Shown piece after piece: positions 1 to 7,741 of a DNA stretch of 22,595 nt. A program made the translations under genes and the position numbers. Every line of letters starts with the position of its first letter. Position 1 is the stretch's first letter. The stretch lies in contig ASZN01000027.1 of NCBI GenBank assembly GCA_000406005.1, positions 12,135 through 34,729 on the forward strand, read 5' to 3'. Source of the DNA: Candidatus Poribacteria bacterium WGA-3G (GTDB lineage: Bacteria; Poribacteria; WGA-4E; WGA-3G). Under the pieces are notes generated by a model. The model saw only the letters and a list, made by a program, of their open reading frames with translations, did not search any database and had not been told where the DNA came from.

Positions 1-1
1 A

Positions 2-301
2 ACCGATCAGATTCAACCAGGAAGATGTATCGGTGTGAAGGTTGATGGCGTTTTCATCGGTATTTACAACGTTAAGGGTCAGTATTACGCCATGAACAAT
101 ATCTGCCCACACCTCGGTGGGGTTCTCAGTTACGGCTTCTTAGACAATAATTGTGTTACGTGCCCACTCCACATGTGGGAATTTGATGTGACAACAGGGG
201 AATGTGTGTGGCCGGGCGAGGAAAGCCTACCGACCTATCCTGTTAAAGTGGAGGGCGACGATATTCTTGTGAATGTTGAAACCCCGCTCCAAACGAGTTA
301 G
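2..301 (+). CDS. Rieske [2Fe-2S] ferredoxin-like protein (5'-truncated by window edge)
   Basis: Small Rieske-type electron-transfer protein. The reading frame is open from base 2 and runs to a TAG at 299-301. An internal GTG at 35 could be called as the start, but the residues before it (TDQIQPGRCIGVKVDG) fit the first strands of a Rieske ferredoxin, so the true start is probably before the window. The cluster-binding motif is complete: C-P-H-L-G-G followed after about 16 residues by C-P-L-H, the C-x-H / C-x-x-H pairs that ligate a 2Fe-2S cluster. About 100 residues with no attached catalytic domain suggests a stand-alone ferredoxin or small subunit serving an oxygenase or reductase. The gene lies 66 bp upstream of an epimerase on the same strand, with a hairpin between them. 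The partner enzyme is not visible here. Confidence 0.88.
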   Translation, partial: TDQIQPGRCIGVKVDGVFIGIYNVKGQYYAMNNICPHLGGVLSYGFLDNNCVTCPLHMWEFDVTTGECVWPGEESLPTYPVKVEGDDILVNVETPLQTS

Positions 302-320
302 TACCTGTTCCGATAGGCGT

Positions 321-346
321 ACGGTGCGGTTACAAAACCGCACCGT
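321..346. repeat. Perfect 11-bp hairpin between the Rieske gene and the epimerase
   Basis: Arms acggtgcggtt (321-331) and aaccgcaccgt (336-346) are exact reverse complements around a 4-base loop, acaa. There is no T tract afterwards, so it is not a classical intrinsic terminator. It ends about 21 bp before the epimerase ATG and could fold in the mRNA leader, act as a processing or stability element, or be one of the many intergenic palindromes of this genome. Confidence 0.7.
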
Positions 347-367
347 CTGAAGAGGAGAAAAAAGATT

Positions 368-1315
368 ATGGCATATCTGCTCACCGGTGGCATGGGATGC
401 ATCGGTACTTACGTCATCCGCGACCTGTTGGCTGCTGGTGAAAAGGTAGTCGTTTACGATTTTGCTTACGACCTGACCATTCCCAAAATGGTGCTCACGG
501 ACGAACAGATTGAAGGGTTAACCTTCGTGCAAGGTGATATTACCGACCTACCGCACATCTTACGCACTGTCCAAGAACACGAAATTGATAGGATTATCCA
601 CCTCGCCTCCTGGCAGGTTCCTGCGTGTAATGCGAATCCACCGCAGGCGTTAAAAGTCGTCTGTGAAGGGACAATTAACGTACTGGAGGCGGCGCGTATT
701 TTCAAACTTAAACGCCTCGTTTGGGCAAGTAGCGTCGCCGTCTTCGGTTCACCGGAGGATTACAATCACGAACAGATCCTCAACGACGCGCCCCACTACC
801 CTAAATTCATCTACGGTGCCTGTAAATCGCTCAACGAAAAATACGCAACGCACTATTTCGATGCTTACGGCGTTGACTCCATCGGACTTCGGTTTACTGC
901 TGTCTACGGTGTCGGTCGGACGCGGGGAATGAGTTCGTTTACCACGCAAATGATTGAGGCGGTCGCGTTGGGCGAACCGCACGTCTGTCCGTTCGGTGAT
1001 GATTCGGTGGATTGGCAGTACGTGGAAGATGTTTCGCGTTCAATCGTGATGGCGTGCACCTGTCCGACGACCCAAACCCGTGTTTTTAACGTTAAAGGCG
1101 GTATCCGTCCCGTCAAAGAGGGTGTGACATACCTGAAAACGTTGGTGCCGGACGCAGAAATTACATTGGAACCGGGGGTGTTCGGCATCTCGTGGGATTA
1201 TGACGCAACGGCTATCGCGGAAGAGATGGGATTTACACCTGCTTACACGATGGAACAAGGGATTCTGAAGACGTTCAACCATTTTCGCGAACGCGCCGGA
1301 TTGGCACAGATATAG
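368..1315 (+). CDS. NAD-dependent epimerase/dehydratase (extended SDR)
   Basis: A 315-residue extended short-chain dehydrogenase/reductase of the nucleotide-sugar epimerase type. The NAD-binding glycine motif TGGMGCIG is at residues 6-13, an acidic residue follows beta-2 (VVVYDFAYD), GDITD is near residues 56-60, and the active site has SS at 121-122 with Tyr149-x-x-x-Lys153 (YGACK). The ATG is preceded by a purine-rich Shine-Dalgarno (gaggagaaaa). Family knowledge: such enzymes act on UDP- or GDP-sugars or related hydroxy substrates with bound NAD(P). The substrate cannot be read from the sequence, and UDP-glucose 4-epimerase is only one option. It is tandem with the Rieske gene and converges on the methyltransferase gene, whose stop is only 8 bp away. 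Confidence 0.9.
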   Translation: MAYLLTGGMGCIGTYVIRDLLAAGEKVVVYDFAYDLTIPKMVLTDEQIEGLTFVQGDITDLPHILRTVQEHEIDRIIHLASWQVPACNANPPQALKVVCEGTINVLEAARIFKLKRLVWASSVAVFGSPEDYNHEQILNDAPHYPKFIYGACKSLNEKYATHYFDAYGVDSIGLRFTAVYGVGRTRGMSSFTTQMIEAVALGEPHVCPFGDDSVDWQYVEDVSRSIVMACTCPTTQTRVFNVKGGIRPVKEGVTYLKTLVPDAEITLEPGVFGISWDYDATAIAEEMGFTPAYTMEQGILKTFNHFRERAGLAQI

Positions 1316-1323
1316 TTATCTAC

Positions 1324-1905
1324 TTAGGGCAGATTGATCGCTTGTCTGGCGAAAATCAGTCCAACGACGCAGACGATTGCTGTCAACGTCCGTTTTTCAC
1401 TCTTGATAGCACGGGCAAAAGAGAAATCGTGGTCAGAGGGATCAGGATAAGGACGGAACTGTGGAACGAAACGAGGTACTTGCGCTCGATATGTCTGATA
1501 GACCGAACCACAGGACTCCAATAGATATGTTTCTTCGAGCGCAATAATCGGAAGGTATTGGCAGAAATAACCGACAACCAAGACGGCTACAAGCCAGTAG
1601 ACATTCGCCAGAAGGCAGACACCGAGGCTGAGTAGAAAATTGCCGAGATAGAGCGGGTTACGGACGTAACTATAGGGACCCGTTGTGACGAGATCACGGG
1701 CGGCGCCGAGGGTTCTCGCACGGGTAGACGCACCCGCGTATCCGACTGCCCATATCCTCAGAAACTCACCTGTAGCAATAAACAGTGCACCGATAACAAT
1801 TGTATACCATCCCGGCTCTGCGAAATAGAGCAACGCAATGATAAACGGGATTGGAGTGAAACTGCGGATTTTGAAGAAGAGGTTGCCAATTTTCGAGGAG
1901 ATCAT
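1324..1905 (-). CDS. Isoprenylcysteine carboxyl methyltransferase-like integral membrane methyltransferase
   Basis: A 193-residue polytopic membrane protein of the ICMT / phospholipid methyltransferase family. Hydrophobic segments cover roughly residues 20-50 and 85-122. The family signature is clear: GPYSYVRNPLYLGNF (about 76-90), then a conserved Glu pair (LEETYLLE, about 123-130), G-x-x-Y-x-x-Y (about 133-139) and VPRF (143-146), the S-adenosylmethionine and substrate region. Bacterial members methylate lipids or small hydrophobic acceptors; isoprenylcysteine itself is unlikely as a bacterial substrate. It is the last gene of the leftward lptF-lptG group, 116 bp after lptG, so an envelope-lipid role is plausible but inferred. 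The ATG at 1905 has only a weak purine-rich upstream stretch. Confidence 0.83.
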   Translation of the reverse strand: MISSKIGNLFFKIRSFTPIPFIIALLYFAEPGWYTIVIGALFIATGEFLRIWAVGYAGASTRARTLGAARDLVTTGPYSYVRNPLYLGNFLLSLGVCLLANVYWLVAVLVVGYFCQYLPIIALEETYLLESCGSVYQTYRAQVPRFVPQFRPYPDPSDHDFSFARAIKSEKRTLTAIVCVVGLIFARQAINLP

Positions 1906-2021
1906 TTTCTCTACTGCTGTGCTACTGTCAGGTGTCGGAGCTATATCAGTTATGATAGCACGGTTGCAACAATCGCAAACACGCCTCGATTAACCGACGA
2001 CTGATGACTGATAACTGACAA

Positions 2022-3092
2022 CTATTTAGGCGTACGCCAGAGCAAGATGCTCCCGACGATACCGTACAGGATGTTCGCACCCCAACAGGCGAGAAATGGG
2101 TGGAGCTTACCGTTTTCACTGAGACCTTCAAGCGTTGCGAAGGAGAGTGCCCAGTAGATGAAAGAGAGAAAAAATGCGATGACCAGTCCTGCGAAAAATC
2201 CTGCCCTGCCGAATCGGATCGCAATCGGTGCCCCGAGCATCACGACGACAACCGTCGCGAACGGGTACGCCGTTTTGTGAAACAACTTCACCTGTTCTTT
2301 CCGTGAAATCTGACCTGCTTCCCGTTTATAAGTGATCTGCTCACGGAGTTCTTTGATCGTCATTGCCCTTGGATCTTTTTCACTGCCGATAAAACGTTCC
2401 GGGTCTTCGTGGCGTTCGATAACATGCGTATCAAAAGTTTCGTAATCGACCTCAATATCTTTCTCAAAATGGCGAATGTACCCATCGGTGAGTTCCCATT
2501 CGTTGGGTGTCCAAGTTGCAGAATTCGCAAAAGTTATGCGGTCAAGTCTGTTTTCTGCGTCATATTCGTAAATCGTCAACTGGTTAATTTTCTTGGCATC
2601 CAATGCAATCCGTTGTGAATAGAAGATACGGTTGTTTTTGCCTTTAAAGACGACGTTCCTGCCGCGTCTTGGCATCACCTTATTTTGTAACAGATGTGCT
2701 TCGTGAAATGCTGGTGACGCGATGCGGTCATAGAAAACGGCGAATAAACAACAGATAATGAGGGTAACAATTAGGATTGGGGCAAGAAGCCGATAAACGC
2801 TGATGCCGCCTGCTTTCATCGCAGTGAATTCGCTGTTTCTCACCATCCGTCCGAGCGTGAAAAAGACGGCGACAAAACCCGCAATCGGTACCATCTCCAT
2901 AACCCGACGCGGTGCTTGAAACAGGACGATTTTGACAGCGGTTGCGTAGGAAATATCAGCGTCGAACTTCTTGAGATCGTAATCCAACAGTCGGACGACG
3001 ACAATCAGCGCGATAAAGAATATGAGGCCGACAACAAAGGCTTTGAGGTATTCACGAATCAGGTATCGGTCAAGAATGTTCAAGGCGTGCAT
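2022..3092 (-). CDS. lptG: LptG/LptF-family LPS export permease (second of a pair)
   Basis: A 356-residue YjgP/YjgQ-type permease. Layout is typical: an N-terminal amphipathic segment and first membrane helices (NILDRYLIREYLKAFVVGLIFFIALIVVV), helices to about residue 125, a soluble periplasmic beta-jellyroll-like part (about 130-265), then C-terminal helices (AYPFATVVVVMLGAPIAIRFGR onward). LptF and LptG form the inner-membrane part of the LptB2FG exporter that lifts lipopolysaccharide to the periplasmic bridge. The motif NSEFTAMKAGGISVYRLL is the coupling-helix region that contacts the ATPase. It follows lptF on the same strand with a 206-bp gap holding a MITE-like repeat. F versus G was chosen by gene order and the shorter length, so the symbol is less certain than the family. 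ATG at 3092 is preceded by 'gtagg'. Confidence 0.87.
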   Translation of the reverse strand: MHALNILDRYLIREYLKAFVVGLIFFIALIVVVRLLDYDLKKFDADISYATAVKIVLFQAPRRVMEMVPIAGFVAVFFTLGRMVRNSEFTAMKAGGISVYRLLAPILIVTLIICCLFAVFYDRIASPAFHEAHLLQNKVMPRRGRNVVFKGKNNRIFYSQRIALDAKKINQLTIYEYDAENRLDRITFANSATWTPNEWELTDGYIRHFEKDIEVDYETFDTHVIERHEDPERFIGSEKDPRAMTIKELREQITYKREAGQISRKEQVKLFHKTAYPFATVVVVMLGAPIAIRFGRAGFFAGLVIAFFLSFIYWALSFATLEGLSENGKLHPFLACWGANILYGIVGSILLWRTPK

Positions 3093-3108
3093 CCTACATC
3101 AATTGTTT

Positions 3109-3253
3109 CTAATACCATTTCTAAAAGTTTATATTGCATTAACCACACACCGTCCACCCAGGCCCGGTAGGTTCGGTTTCCAACCGAACCGGACATAACC
3201 CAAAAATGGCGGAAACCCTTTTAAGAGGAATCATCAATTAGATTTGGTATAAG
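3109..3253. repeat. Candidate MITE-like element A between lptF and lptG
   Basis: Left end ctaataccatttctaa (3109-3124) and right end ttagatttggtataag (3238-3253) are inverted repeats matching at 13 of 16 positions. Inside is a perfect hairpin: ggttcggtt (3170-3178), loop tcc, aaccgaacc (3182-3190). The left end shares the 13-mer taataccatttct with the left end of the similar segment at 19142-19262. It contains no ORF. Non-autonomous mobile repeat status is inferred from terminal symmetry and recurrence. Confidence 0.55.
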
Positions 3254-3298
3254 ATATTATGTACTTGAAAATTTTGGGCATACAGCGTACTGTCTCGA

Positions 3299-4501
3299 TT
3301 AGGATTCAGCTTTTCTTCCGACGACAAGCGGTAGTTTCGTGTCGCTGTCGCGCCAAGCCCGAATTTTGCCTTCAGCGATCATCCAGAAGTTAAAAACACC
3401 CCCAAATATACCGATCACAATATTCGGGAGCCACATAGCGAGTGCTGGTGACATCACGCCATTCATACCCGCGTTCTGACCGACTTGGAGCAGTAGGTAG
3501 TACACCACGATAACGGCTAACCCGATCCCGAAACCGAACATCCTACCCCCTTTTCTCACTATGAGTCCCAACGGGATACCTGCTAATCCGAGTGCGAAAC
3601 AAGCGAAAGGGATAGAGAATTTTTTATGGTATTCAACCTCAGCAGAAAGGATTCGCCGGACGGTGTAATCTTTGTTTTTCGTTGTTTGTAAAGATGACTT
3701 CAACGTCCCGATGAATGTCTGGAGTTCCGAAATACGCATCGAACGCGGATTTTGGTTCTGAAATTCGCTGCGTTCAAGGTCTTCGGTCAACTGTAAGGCG
3801 AGTCGTTGTTGTTGAAATTGTGTTACGCGAAATTCGTCTAAATTGCCTGCTGCGGGTTCATAAGTACGTCCATCGTAGAGTGTGAGCATCGCTCTACCCT
3901 CTCGAAATCCGAGACTCGCTTCTTGCGCATGGCTGAACCGCGGGCGTCCGCTCCAGATACTATCCCAAATTTTGACGTTCTGCATGCGTCCGCTCTTTTC
4001 GTCCATAGATTCATACATCCAGAGTTTACCTTCACTTTCCAACTCTTTCATGACGGTGGCATCTTCTAAAACGAATGCGGGTTTGTGTCTGCGGATATCT
4101 CGTTGGAGGGAAGCGTAAGCGAGATTTGCCCGTGGTAACGCGTAGTCTATCAGGAAAAGGTCGACAAGACTCAGTACGGTCGCGACCACTAACAGGGGCA
4201 GCATCAGTTGGTGAAAAGCGATGCCGTGCGATCTCATCGCGGTGATTTCGTTATCGGTGGAGAGTCTCCCGAGTGCAAGCAGAATAGCGACTAAAACCGC
4301 CATCGGCAGCGACAGCACTAACGTCGCCGGCATAACATAGATCAGCAGCTCAATAAGATATAACGGACTGATCCCTTTCTGCACAAATAGTTTCGTTAAC
4401 CGGAACAGGTCGTTGAAAACAAGCATCAGGGTGAAACAGATAAGTGCTATAATGAAAGGTGGAAAAAACTCTCTGAGTATATACCGTGCTAATATTCTCA
4501 T
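3299..4501 (-). CDS. lptF: LptF/LptG-family LPS export permease (first of the pair)
   Basis: About 400 residues from the ATG at 4501, which begins MRILARYILREFFPPFIIAL, the classic start of YjgP/YjgQ permeases. An in-frame TTG at 4546 would add 15 residues that do not match the family and is not preferred; the ATG has a modest 'gcgaga' upstream. Membrane helices lie near the N-terminus up to about residue 125. The coupling motif NEITAMRSHGIAFHQLM is present, followed by a large periplasmic domain and three C-terminal helices (FACFALGLAGIPLGLI onward). With the downstream paralogue it should form the LptFG heterodimer, powered by LptB (not in this window). It is divergent from the gene at 4703/4730, with a 20-bp direct repeat pair between them. 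Confidence 0.88.
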   Translation of the reverse strand: MRILARYILREFFPPFIIALICFTLMLVFNDLFRLTKLFVQKGISPLYLIELLIYVMPATLVLSLPMAVLVAILLALGRLSTDNEITAMRSHGIAFHQLMLPLLVVATVLSLVDLFLIDYALPRANLAYASLQRDIRRHKPAFVLEDATVMKELESEGKLWMYESMDEKSGRMQNVKIWDSIWSGRPRFSHAQEASLGFREGRAMLTLYDGRTYEPAAGNLDEFRVTQFQQQRLALQLTEDLERSEFQNQNPRSMRISELQTFIGTLKSSLQTTKNKDYTVRRILSAEVEYHKKFSIPFACFALGLAGIPLGLIVRKGGRMFGFGIGLAVIVVYYLLLQVGQNAGMNGVMSPALAMWLPNIVIGIFGGVFNFWMIAEGKIRAWRDSDTKLPLVVGRKAES

Positions 4502-4593
4502 ATTTCTCGCGTAGTTGCCAAGCTTGGCTGTAAGATGCCTCAACAATTCTATTGGCTTTATTATTAACGGATACCGTAGTGCTGTTCTTATTG

Positions 4594-4650
4594 GTTGATT
4601 TGTGCCGAAAAAATCTTCACTATTTCGTTAGTTGATTTGTGCCGAAAAAA
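4594..4650. repeat. 20-bp exact direct repeat pair in a divergent intergenic region
   Basis: The 20-mer gttgatttgtgccgaaaaaa occurs at 4594-4613 and again at 4631-4650, 37 bp start to start, between the divergent lptF and the gene at 4730. The following bases (tcttc / cttct) are also similar. Two spaced identical sites between divergent promoters could be protein-binding sites, or a decayed tandem insertion. No regulator is identified. Confidence 0.75.
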
Positions 4651-4694
4651 CTTCTGTTTTTCTGAAACCGACACCTACGATGTCTGTATTTAAT

Positions 4695-4723
4695 TTGAAA
4701 TTATGTTTCAGAGATGGTATTAT
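4695..4723 (+). promoter_or_regulatory. Sigma70-type promoter for the small gene at 4703/4730
   Basis: TTGAAA (4695-4700), 17-bp spacer, TATTAT (4718-4723). The predicted transcription start at about 4730 coincides with the A of an ATG at 4730-4732. If functional, the mRNA would be leaderless and the upstream ATG at 4703 could not be used. Confidence 0.5.
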
Positions 4724-4729
4724 ATCCTT

Positions 4730-5206
4730 ATGAAACTTACGCTTGAATCTATTCAACTCACAGCAGACGACCTGAAAGACGAATCGGCACGCCACGCCTC
4801 TGCGCAAGAAATATACTCACCGACTGCACCTAAACCTCCGATTGCGCAATTCGGTTGGCGCGATCGATGGTGGTTGAACCGCACGGCGGCGCAGCAGGTC
4901 GCTATAAATTATTGGTTCTTCGAGTCGCACGATGAAGCCTGCACAGCAGCAGATGAAGGTAGATTACGGCTTTCAGCATTGACCATGCCAAAATTCGGTG
5001 GTCGGGTCTCTATCTATCAACCGCCCCCGACAGATGAACACGCGTTGGGGGACGTGGTATGGCAGGCTGGTGCCAATTTTCTCTTCGTCCACGACAGCGT
5101 CGCTGTCCTTGTCGCGGAGATCGGAGGCAAAGTCTCCGCTGAAACGACACTCCGTATCGCTCGAAAAATCCGTGAAAAAATTGACAGCGCGCTACTATCA
5201 AAATAG
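4730..5206 (+). CDS. Hypothetical small protein (unrecognised family)
   Basis: I do not recognise this family. From the ATG at 4730 it is 158 residues, beginning MKLTLESIQLTADDLKDES; an ATG at 4703 would add nine residues (MFQRWYYIL) but has no Shine-Dalgarno and lies inside a likely promoter. There is no convincing signal peptide or membrane helix. Visible features are a Trp-rich stretch (GWRDRWWLNRTAAQQVAINYWFFESHDEA), an Ala/Gly-rich hydrophobic stretch (ANFLFVHDSVAVLVAEIGGKVS) and a basic amphipathic C-terminal helix (RIARKIREKIDSALL). The alternation suggests a compact alpha/beta protein. It converges on the aldolase gene, and the aldolase terminator overlaps its last codons. Context gives no function. 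Confidence 0.7.
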   Translation: MKLTLESIQLTADDLKDESARHASAQEIYSPTAPKPPIAQFGWRDRWWLNRTAAQQVAINYWFFESHDEACTAADEGRLRLSALTMPKFGGRVSIYQPPPTDEHALGDVVWQAGANFLFVHDSVAVLVAEIGGKVSAETTLRIARKIREKIDSALLSK

Positions 5207-5221
5207 CATCCGCGCTGTCAA
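5175..5221 (-). terminator. Intrinsic terminator of the LacD-type aldolase gene
   Basis: Perfect 11-bp arms ttgacagcgcg (5181-5191) and cgcgctgtcaa (5211-5221) surround a 19-nt loop. On the minus strand the stem is followed at once by six T (plus-strand aaaaaa at 5175-5180), the classical intrinsic terminator layout, and it begins 7 bp after the aldolase stop codon. Its distal arm and T tract lie inside the 3' coding end of the opposite-strand gene ending at 5206. On the plus strand the stem could also slow polymerase, but no strong T run follows there. Confidence 0.87.
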
Positions 5222-5227
5222 ATAGAT

Positions 5228-6292
5228 TTAATAGTCTTGATACCACGTTGCGGACTGTTTAGCGACCTTAACGTTTTCACTACCACCGAACTGACGGTGT
5301 TCAAACCACGGGAGTGCGTTTTCGGCTGCAGCGTTGGCGTTCTTGAAGTTGGTTGTCGCTTCATTTTCGAGGAATTTTTTAACCGCGTCCGTATCAGGAT
5401 AGTAGTTGACGGCTTCCTTCCAGATGGCACGTCCACAGAGGAAACCGCTCGCGCCAGCATCGGTCGCGAGGTTAACGTTTTCAATGAATTCCTCAATATC
5501 CACCCCCGCACTGAGAATGACCCACGGTAACGTTGACGTTTCATCCAATTTCTGACAGGCTTCCTTCACTTCGGCGAGTTCATACGCCGATTCCCCTGCA
5601 TAAAAACTGGCGTTTTGATACTCGGCAGTATATTTCAGATCGGCGGGGAATTCTAATTTCAAGATGTCAACCTTGTAACTCGGATCTATGAACTCGGCGA
5701 CACTCCTGATAACGAGGTCGGGTTTCTGTTTCGCGAAGGCGGCACTCTTCGCCGTGCCTTCAAGCGCGTAACTCACCAATTCCAACAGGAATGGCAGATC
5801 TTGCTTTTCGCATTCGTCACCGACGTGCCGAACAAAAGCCTGCTGATGTTCGAGCGTTTCAGCGGTGGCATCCGGATGATAATAGGCGAGGAGTTTAATG
5901 GCATCTGCACCCGCACGTTGCGCCTTCTCAATGGTCCAGTTTTCGATCGGGTTCGAGAGGCGTTCGTTCTCGGCAACACCTTCACTGACATACCCAGATT
6001 CCTCATACGCTAACAGTAAAGCGACATCGCGTGGGATCTCGGTAATAGAATAGGGATGTCCGTAAATCGGGTCGGTGAGAACAGCGGTCGCATTCGGTGT
6101 CAGGACCCGAGTGATGAGCGTTTTGATCGCTGCGACATCTTCATATTCGACATCTACTTTGTCCTTGTCGAGTGCATCTGCGAGTGCTTGTACCATGGAG
6201 CCGCGTTGATCGATTGCCATCATTTTAAAGCGACCGTTCGCATCCGCGAGTTTCATGATACCCCGCAATTTACCAGAGGAAATATCGTTCAT
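5228..6292 (-). CDS. lacD: Tagatose-1,6-bisphosphate aldolase-like class I aldolase (LacD family)
   Basis: A 354-residue protein with the LacD/class I aldolase signature. Near the N-terminus is MMAIDQRGSM (about 24-33). AIKLLAYYHPDA contains Lys133, LLELVSYAL contains Glu171, and DILKLEFP contains Lys212, the expected position of the Schiff-base lysine. The C-terminal part has ILSAGV and GASGFLCGRAIWKEA, a phosphate-binding-like strand-loop. The known reaction of LacD is reversible cleavage of D-tagatose-1,6-bisphosphate to glyceraldehyde-3-phosphate and dihydroxyacetone phosphate. No other tagatose or lactose genes are nearby, so the physiological substrate may be another sugar phosphate. 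The start is well set by AAGGAG just upstream of ATG 6292. A clear terminator follows. The symbol denotes the family, not a proven function. Confidence 0.85.
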   Translation of the reverse strand: MNDISSGKLRGIMKLADANGRFKMMAIDQRGSMVQALADALDKDKVDVEYEDVAAIKTLITRVLTPNATAVLTDPIYGHPYSITEIPRDVALLLAYEESGYVSEGVAENERLSNPIENWTIEKAQRAGADAIKLLAYYHPDATAETLEHQQAFVRHVGDECEKQDLPFLLELVSYALEGTAKSAAFAKQKPDLVIRSVAEFIDPSYKVDILKLEFPADLKYTAEYQNASFYAGESAYELAEVKEACQKLDETSTLPWVILSAGVDIEEFIENVNLATDAGASGFLCGRAIWKEAVNYYPDTDAVKKFLENEATTNFKNANAAAENALPWFEHRQFGGSENVKVAKQSATWYQDY

Positions 6293-6312
6293 TGAATTCT
6301 CCTTTTTCAGTG

Positions 6313-6470
6313 GTTATAAGTTATAGGTTATAAGTTATAAGTCTGTTTTCTGATGCTTGATTATCTTTTTTTAACCGTCGTTACCGCATTGAAGGGACAA
6401 AGGGAACAAAGATATTTGAGTAAATCATAAATCTCTTAACTAAAAACTTATAACTAAAAACTTATAACTA
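6313..6470. repeat. Inverted clusters of 'gttataag' micro-repeats
   Basis: In the 179-bp gap between the aldolase and prenyl synthase genes, gttataag-type units are repeated at 6313-6341, and their reverse complement (acttataac units spaced by taaaa) is repeated at about 6440-6470. The two clusters could pair across a roughly 100-nt loop. Related 'gataactgataac' strings occur at 2000-2020 and 19510-19580. Confidence 0.6.
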
Positions 6471-6471
6471 T

Positions 6472-7536
6472 TCAATATTCACGTTCAACAAAAAAATTAA
6501 TGAGTGCTAAAAACAGCTGCTTTGCCCGTCCGTCTCGGAGGTGGGCATAATCATTTTTAAATTTTCCAGCGGCTTCCTGTAACAGTGCTTGAGAACGCCG
6601 CTGTGCGTAAGTGATGGATCCATATTTCTGCATCAACTGGAGCACACGCTCGACCTCTGCCTCAGTTTTTTCGTCCCGCGGACGTGCCATAATGTCAATT
6701 ACCTGTTGCGCTTCTACCTTCGAGCAAGCATTGATAAGGTGAATGAGGACGAGGGTGCGTTTGCCTTCACTAATATCCCCAGCGATCTCTTTGCCATATC
6801 TACCGACATCGCCGATTAGGTTAAGCACATCATCCTGAATCTGGAATGCGATGCCGAGTTCCTTACCGAGTTCAACGAGTCCGTCTACTTCTGTTTCAGT
6901 TGCGCCGCCGATGATTGCGCCGACACGACACGGCGTGATGCAGGTGTACCAAGCAGTCTTCTGGACGCACATTGTCAAGTAGTCGTCTTCATCGAGACTC
7001 CACCGATTATCGCTGACCCAACTGAGTTCGATGTGTTGTCCTTCAACGACTTGATTGCTGAGTTGTATAAATTCAGATAGGATACGGAAGGCGAGTTCGT
7101 GCCCGAGAATCTCGGTGTTTCGGTGTAGCATCTCCCACATTTTGCAGTGGAGTGCGTCTCCGACGTTAATCGCCATGGGAATCCCGTGTTTTTGATGCAG
7201 GCACGGTTCTCCGCGTCGGAGTTCGGACCCGTCTTCAATATCGTCGTGGATGAGGAGCCAATTCTGTAGGAGTTCGAGCGAGGCAGCGGTATTGACGGCG
7301 CGGTCCGGGTTTCCACCGAACGCCTCACACATCAGCATACAGAGCGCAGGACGTAACCCTTTTGCGGCGCGGCGTGGATAGTCTAACATCATCTGGTACA
7401 ACTGATGTATATCCGGGTGCTCGTGGGCAGTCGGGAGAAAATCGAAGATACAGGCATCGACCTTACTTTTAATTTCGCTGAGGTATGTGGTGACAAGGCG
7501 TTTTGGTGGTGAGATATCTTGTCCGGTTTTCTGCAT
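6472..7536 (-). CDS. Polyprenyl diphosphate synthase (geranylgeranyl/farnesyl type)
   Basis: A 354-residue trans-isoprenyl diphosphate synthase, which condenses isopentenyl diphosphate with allylic diphosphates using Mg2+. Motifs in order: KGLRP (59-63), the first Asp-rich motif DDIED (98-102) followed by RRG (107-109), KTAW (193-196), the second Asp-rich motif DDVLN (235-239, last Asp replaced by Asn as in many GGPP synthases) and GKRTLV. Chain length cannot be fixed by eye; a short-chain C15-C20 product is my guess. The ATG at 7536 has AAGGAA upstream, and the leader of about 110 nt starts from a strong promoter at 7655-7683. It is probably transcribed independently of the purD cluster upstream. 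Confidence 0.9.
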   Translation of the reverse strand: MQKTGQDISPPKRLVTTYLSEIKSKVDACIFDFLPTAHEHPDIHQLYQMMLDYPRRAAKGLRPALCMLMCEAFGGNPDRAVNTAASLELLQNWLLIHDDIEDGSELRRGEPCLHQKHGIPMAINVGDALHCKMWEMLHRNTEILGHELAFRILSEFIQLSNQVVEGQHIELSWVSDNRWSLDEDDYLTMCVQKTAWYTCITPCRVGAIIGGATETEVDGLVELGKELGIAFQIQDDVLNLIGDVGRYGKEIAGDISEGKRTLVLIHLINACSKVEAQQVIDIMARPRDEKTEAEVERVLQLMQKYGSITYAQRRSQALLQEAAGKFKNDYAHLRDGRAKQLFLALINFFVEREY

Positions 7537-7654
7537 TGTTTTCCTTATATTTGCGCCGTTTTTTTTCTTTTAACTCAGCCCTCCTATATCTTCTCGGGCC
7601 CTTAAGCAGGAACGTCATGCTTATCAAGCATTGATTCACGGATTTCGCTTTAAA

Positions 7655-7683
7655 ATTATACCACACGGTATGATGAAAATCAA
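7655..7683 (-). promoter_or_regulatory. Sigma70-type promoter for the polyprenyl synthase
   Basis: On the minus strand: TTGATT (plus 7678-7683), 17-bp spacer, TATAAT (plus 7655-7660). The hexamers and spacing are identical to the purD promoter at 11863-11891. A 5-bp palindrome, atacc-acac-ggtat (7658-7671), overlaps the -10 side of the spacer and could be an operator. Confidence 0.7.
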
Positions 7684-7741
7684 ATTTTTCGTTGTGTAAG
7701 ATATTGATTTCGGTACAATCATTAGCTGCCGAGCATTGTTC

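Noticed and set aside
7469..7666. 65-residue frame over the polyprenyl synthase leader
   Set aside because: It overlaps the start of a clear gene on the same strand in another frame and its start lies inside the promoter; its composition (Lys/Arg-rich) reflects the purine-rich leader.
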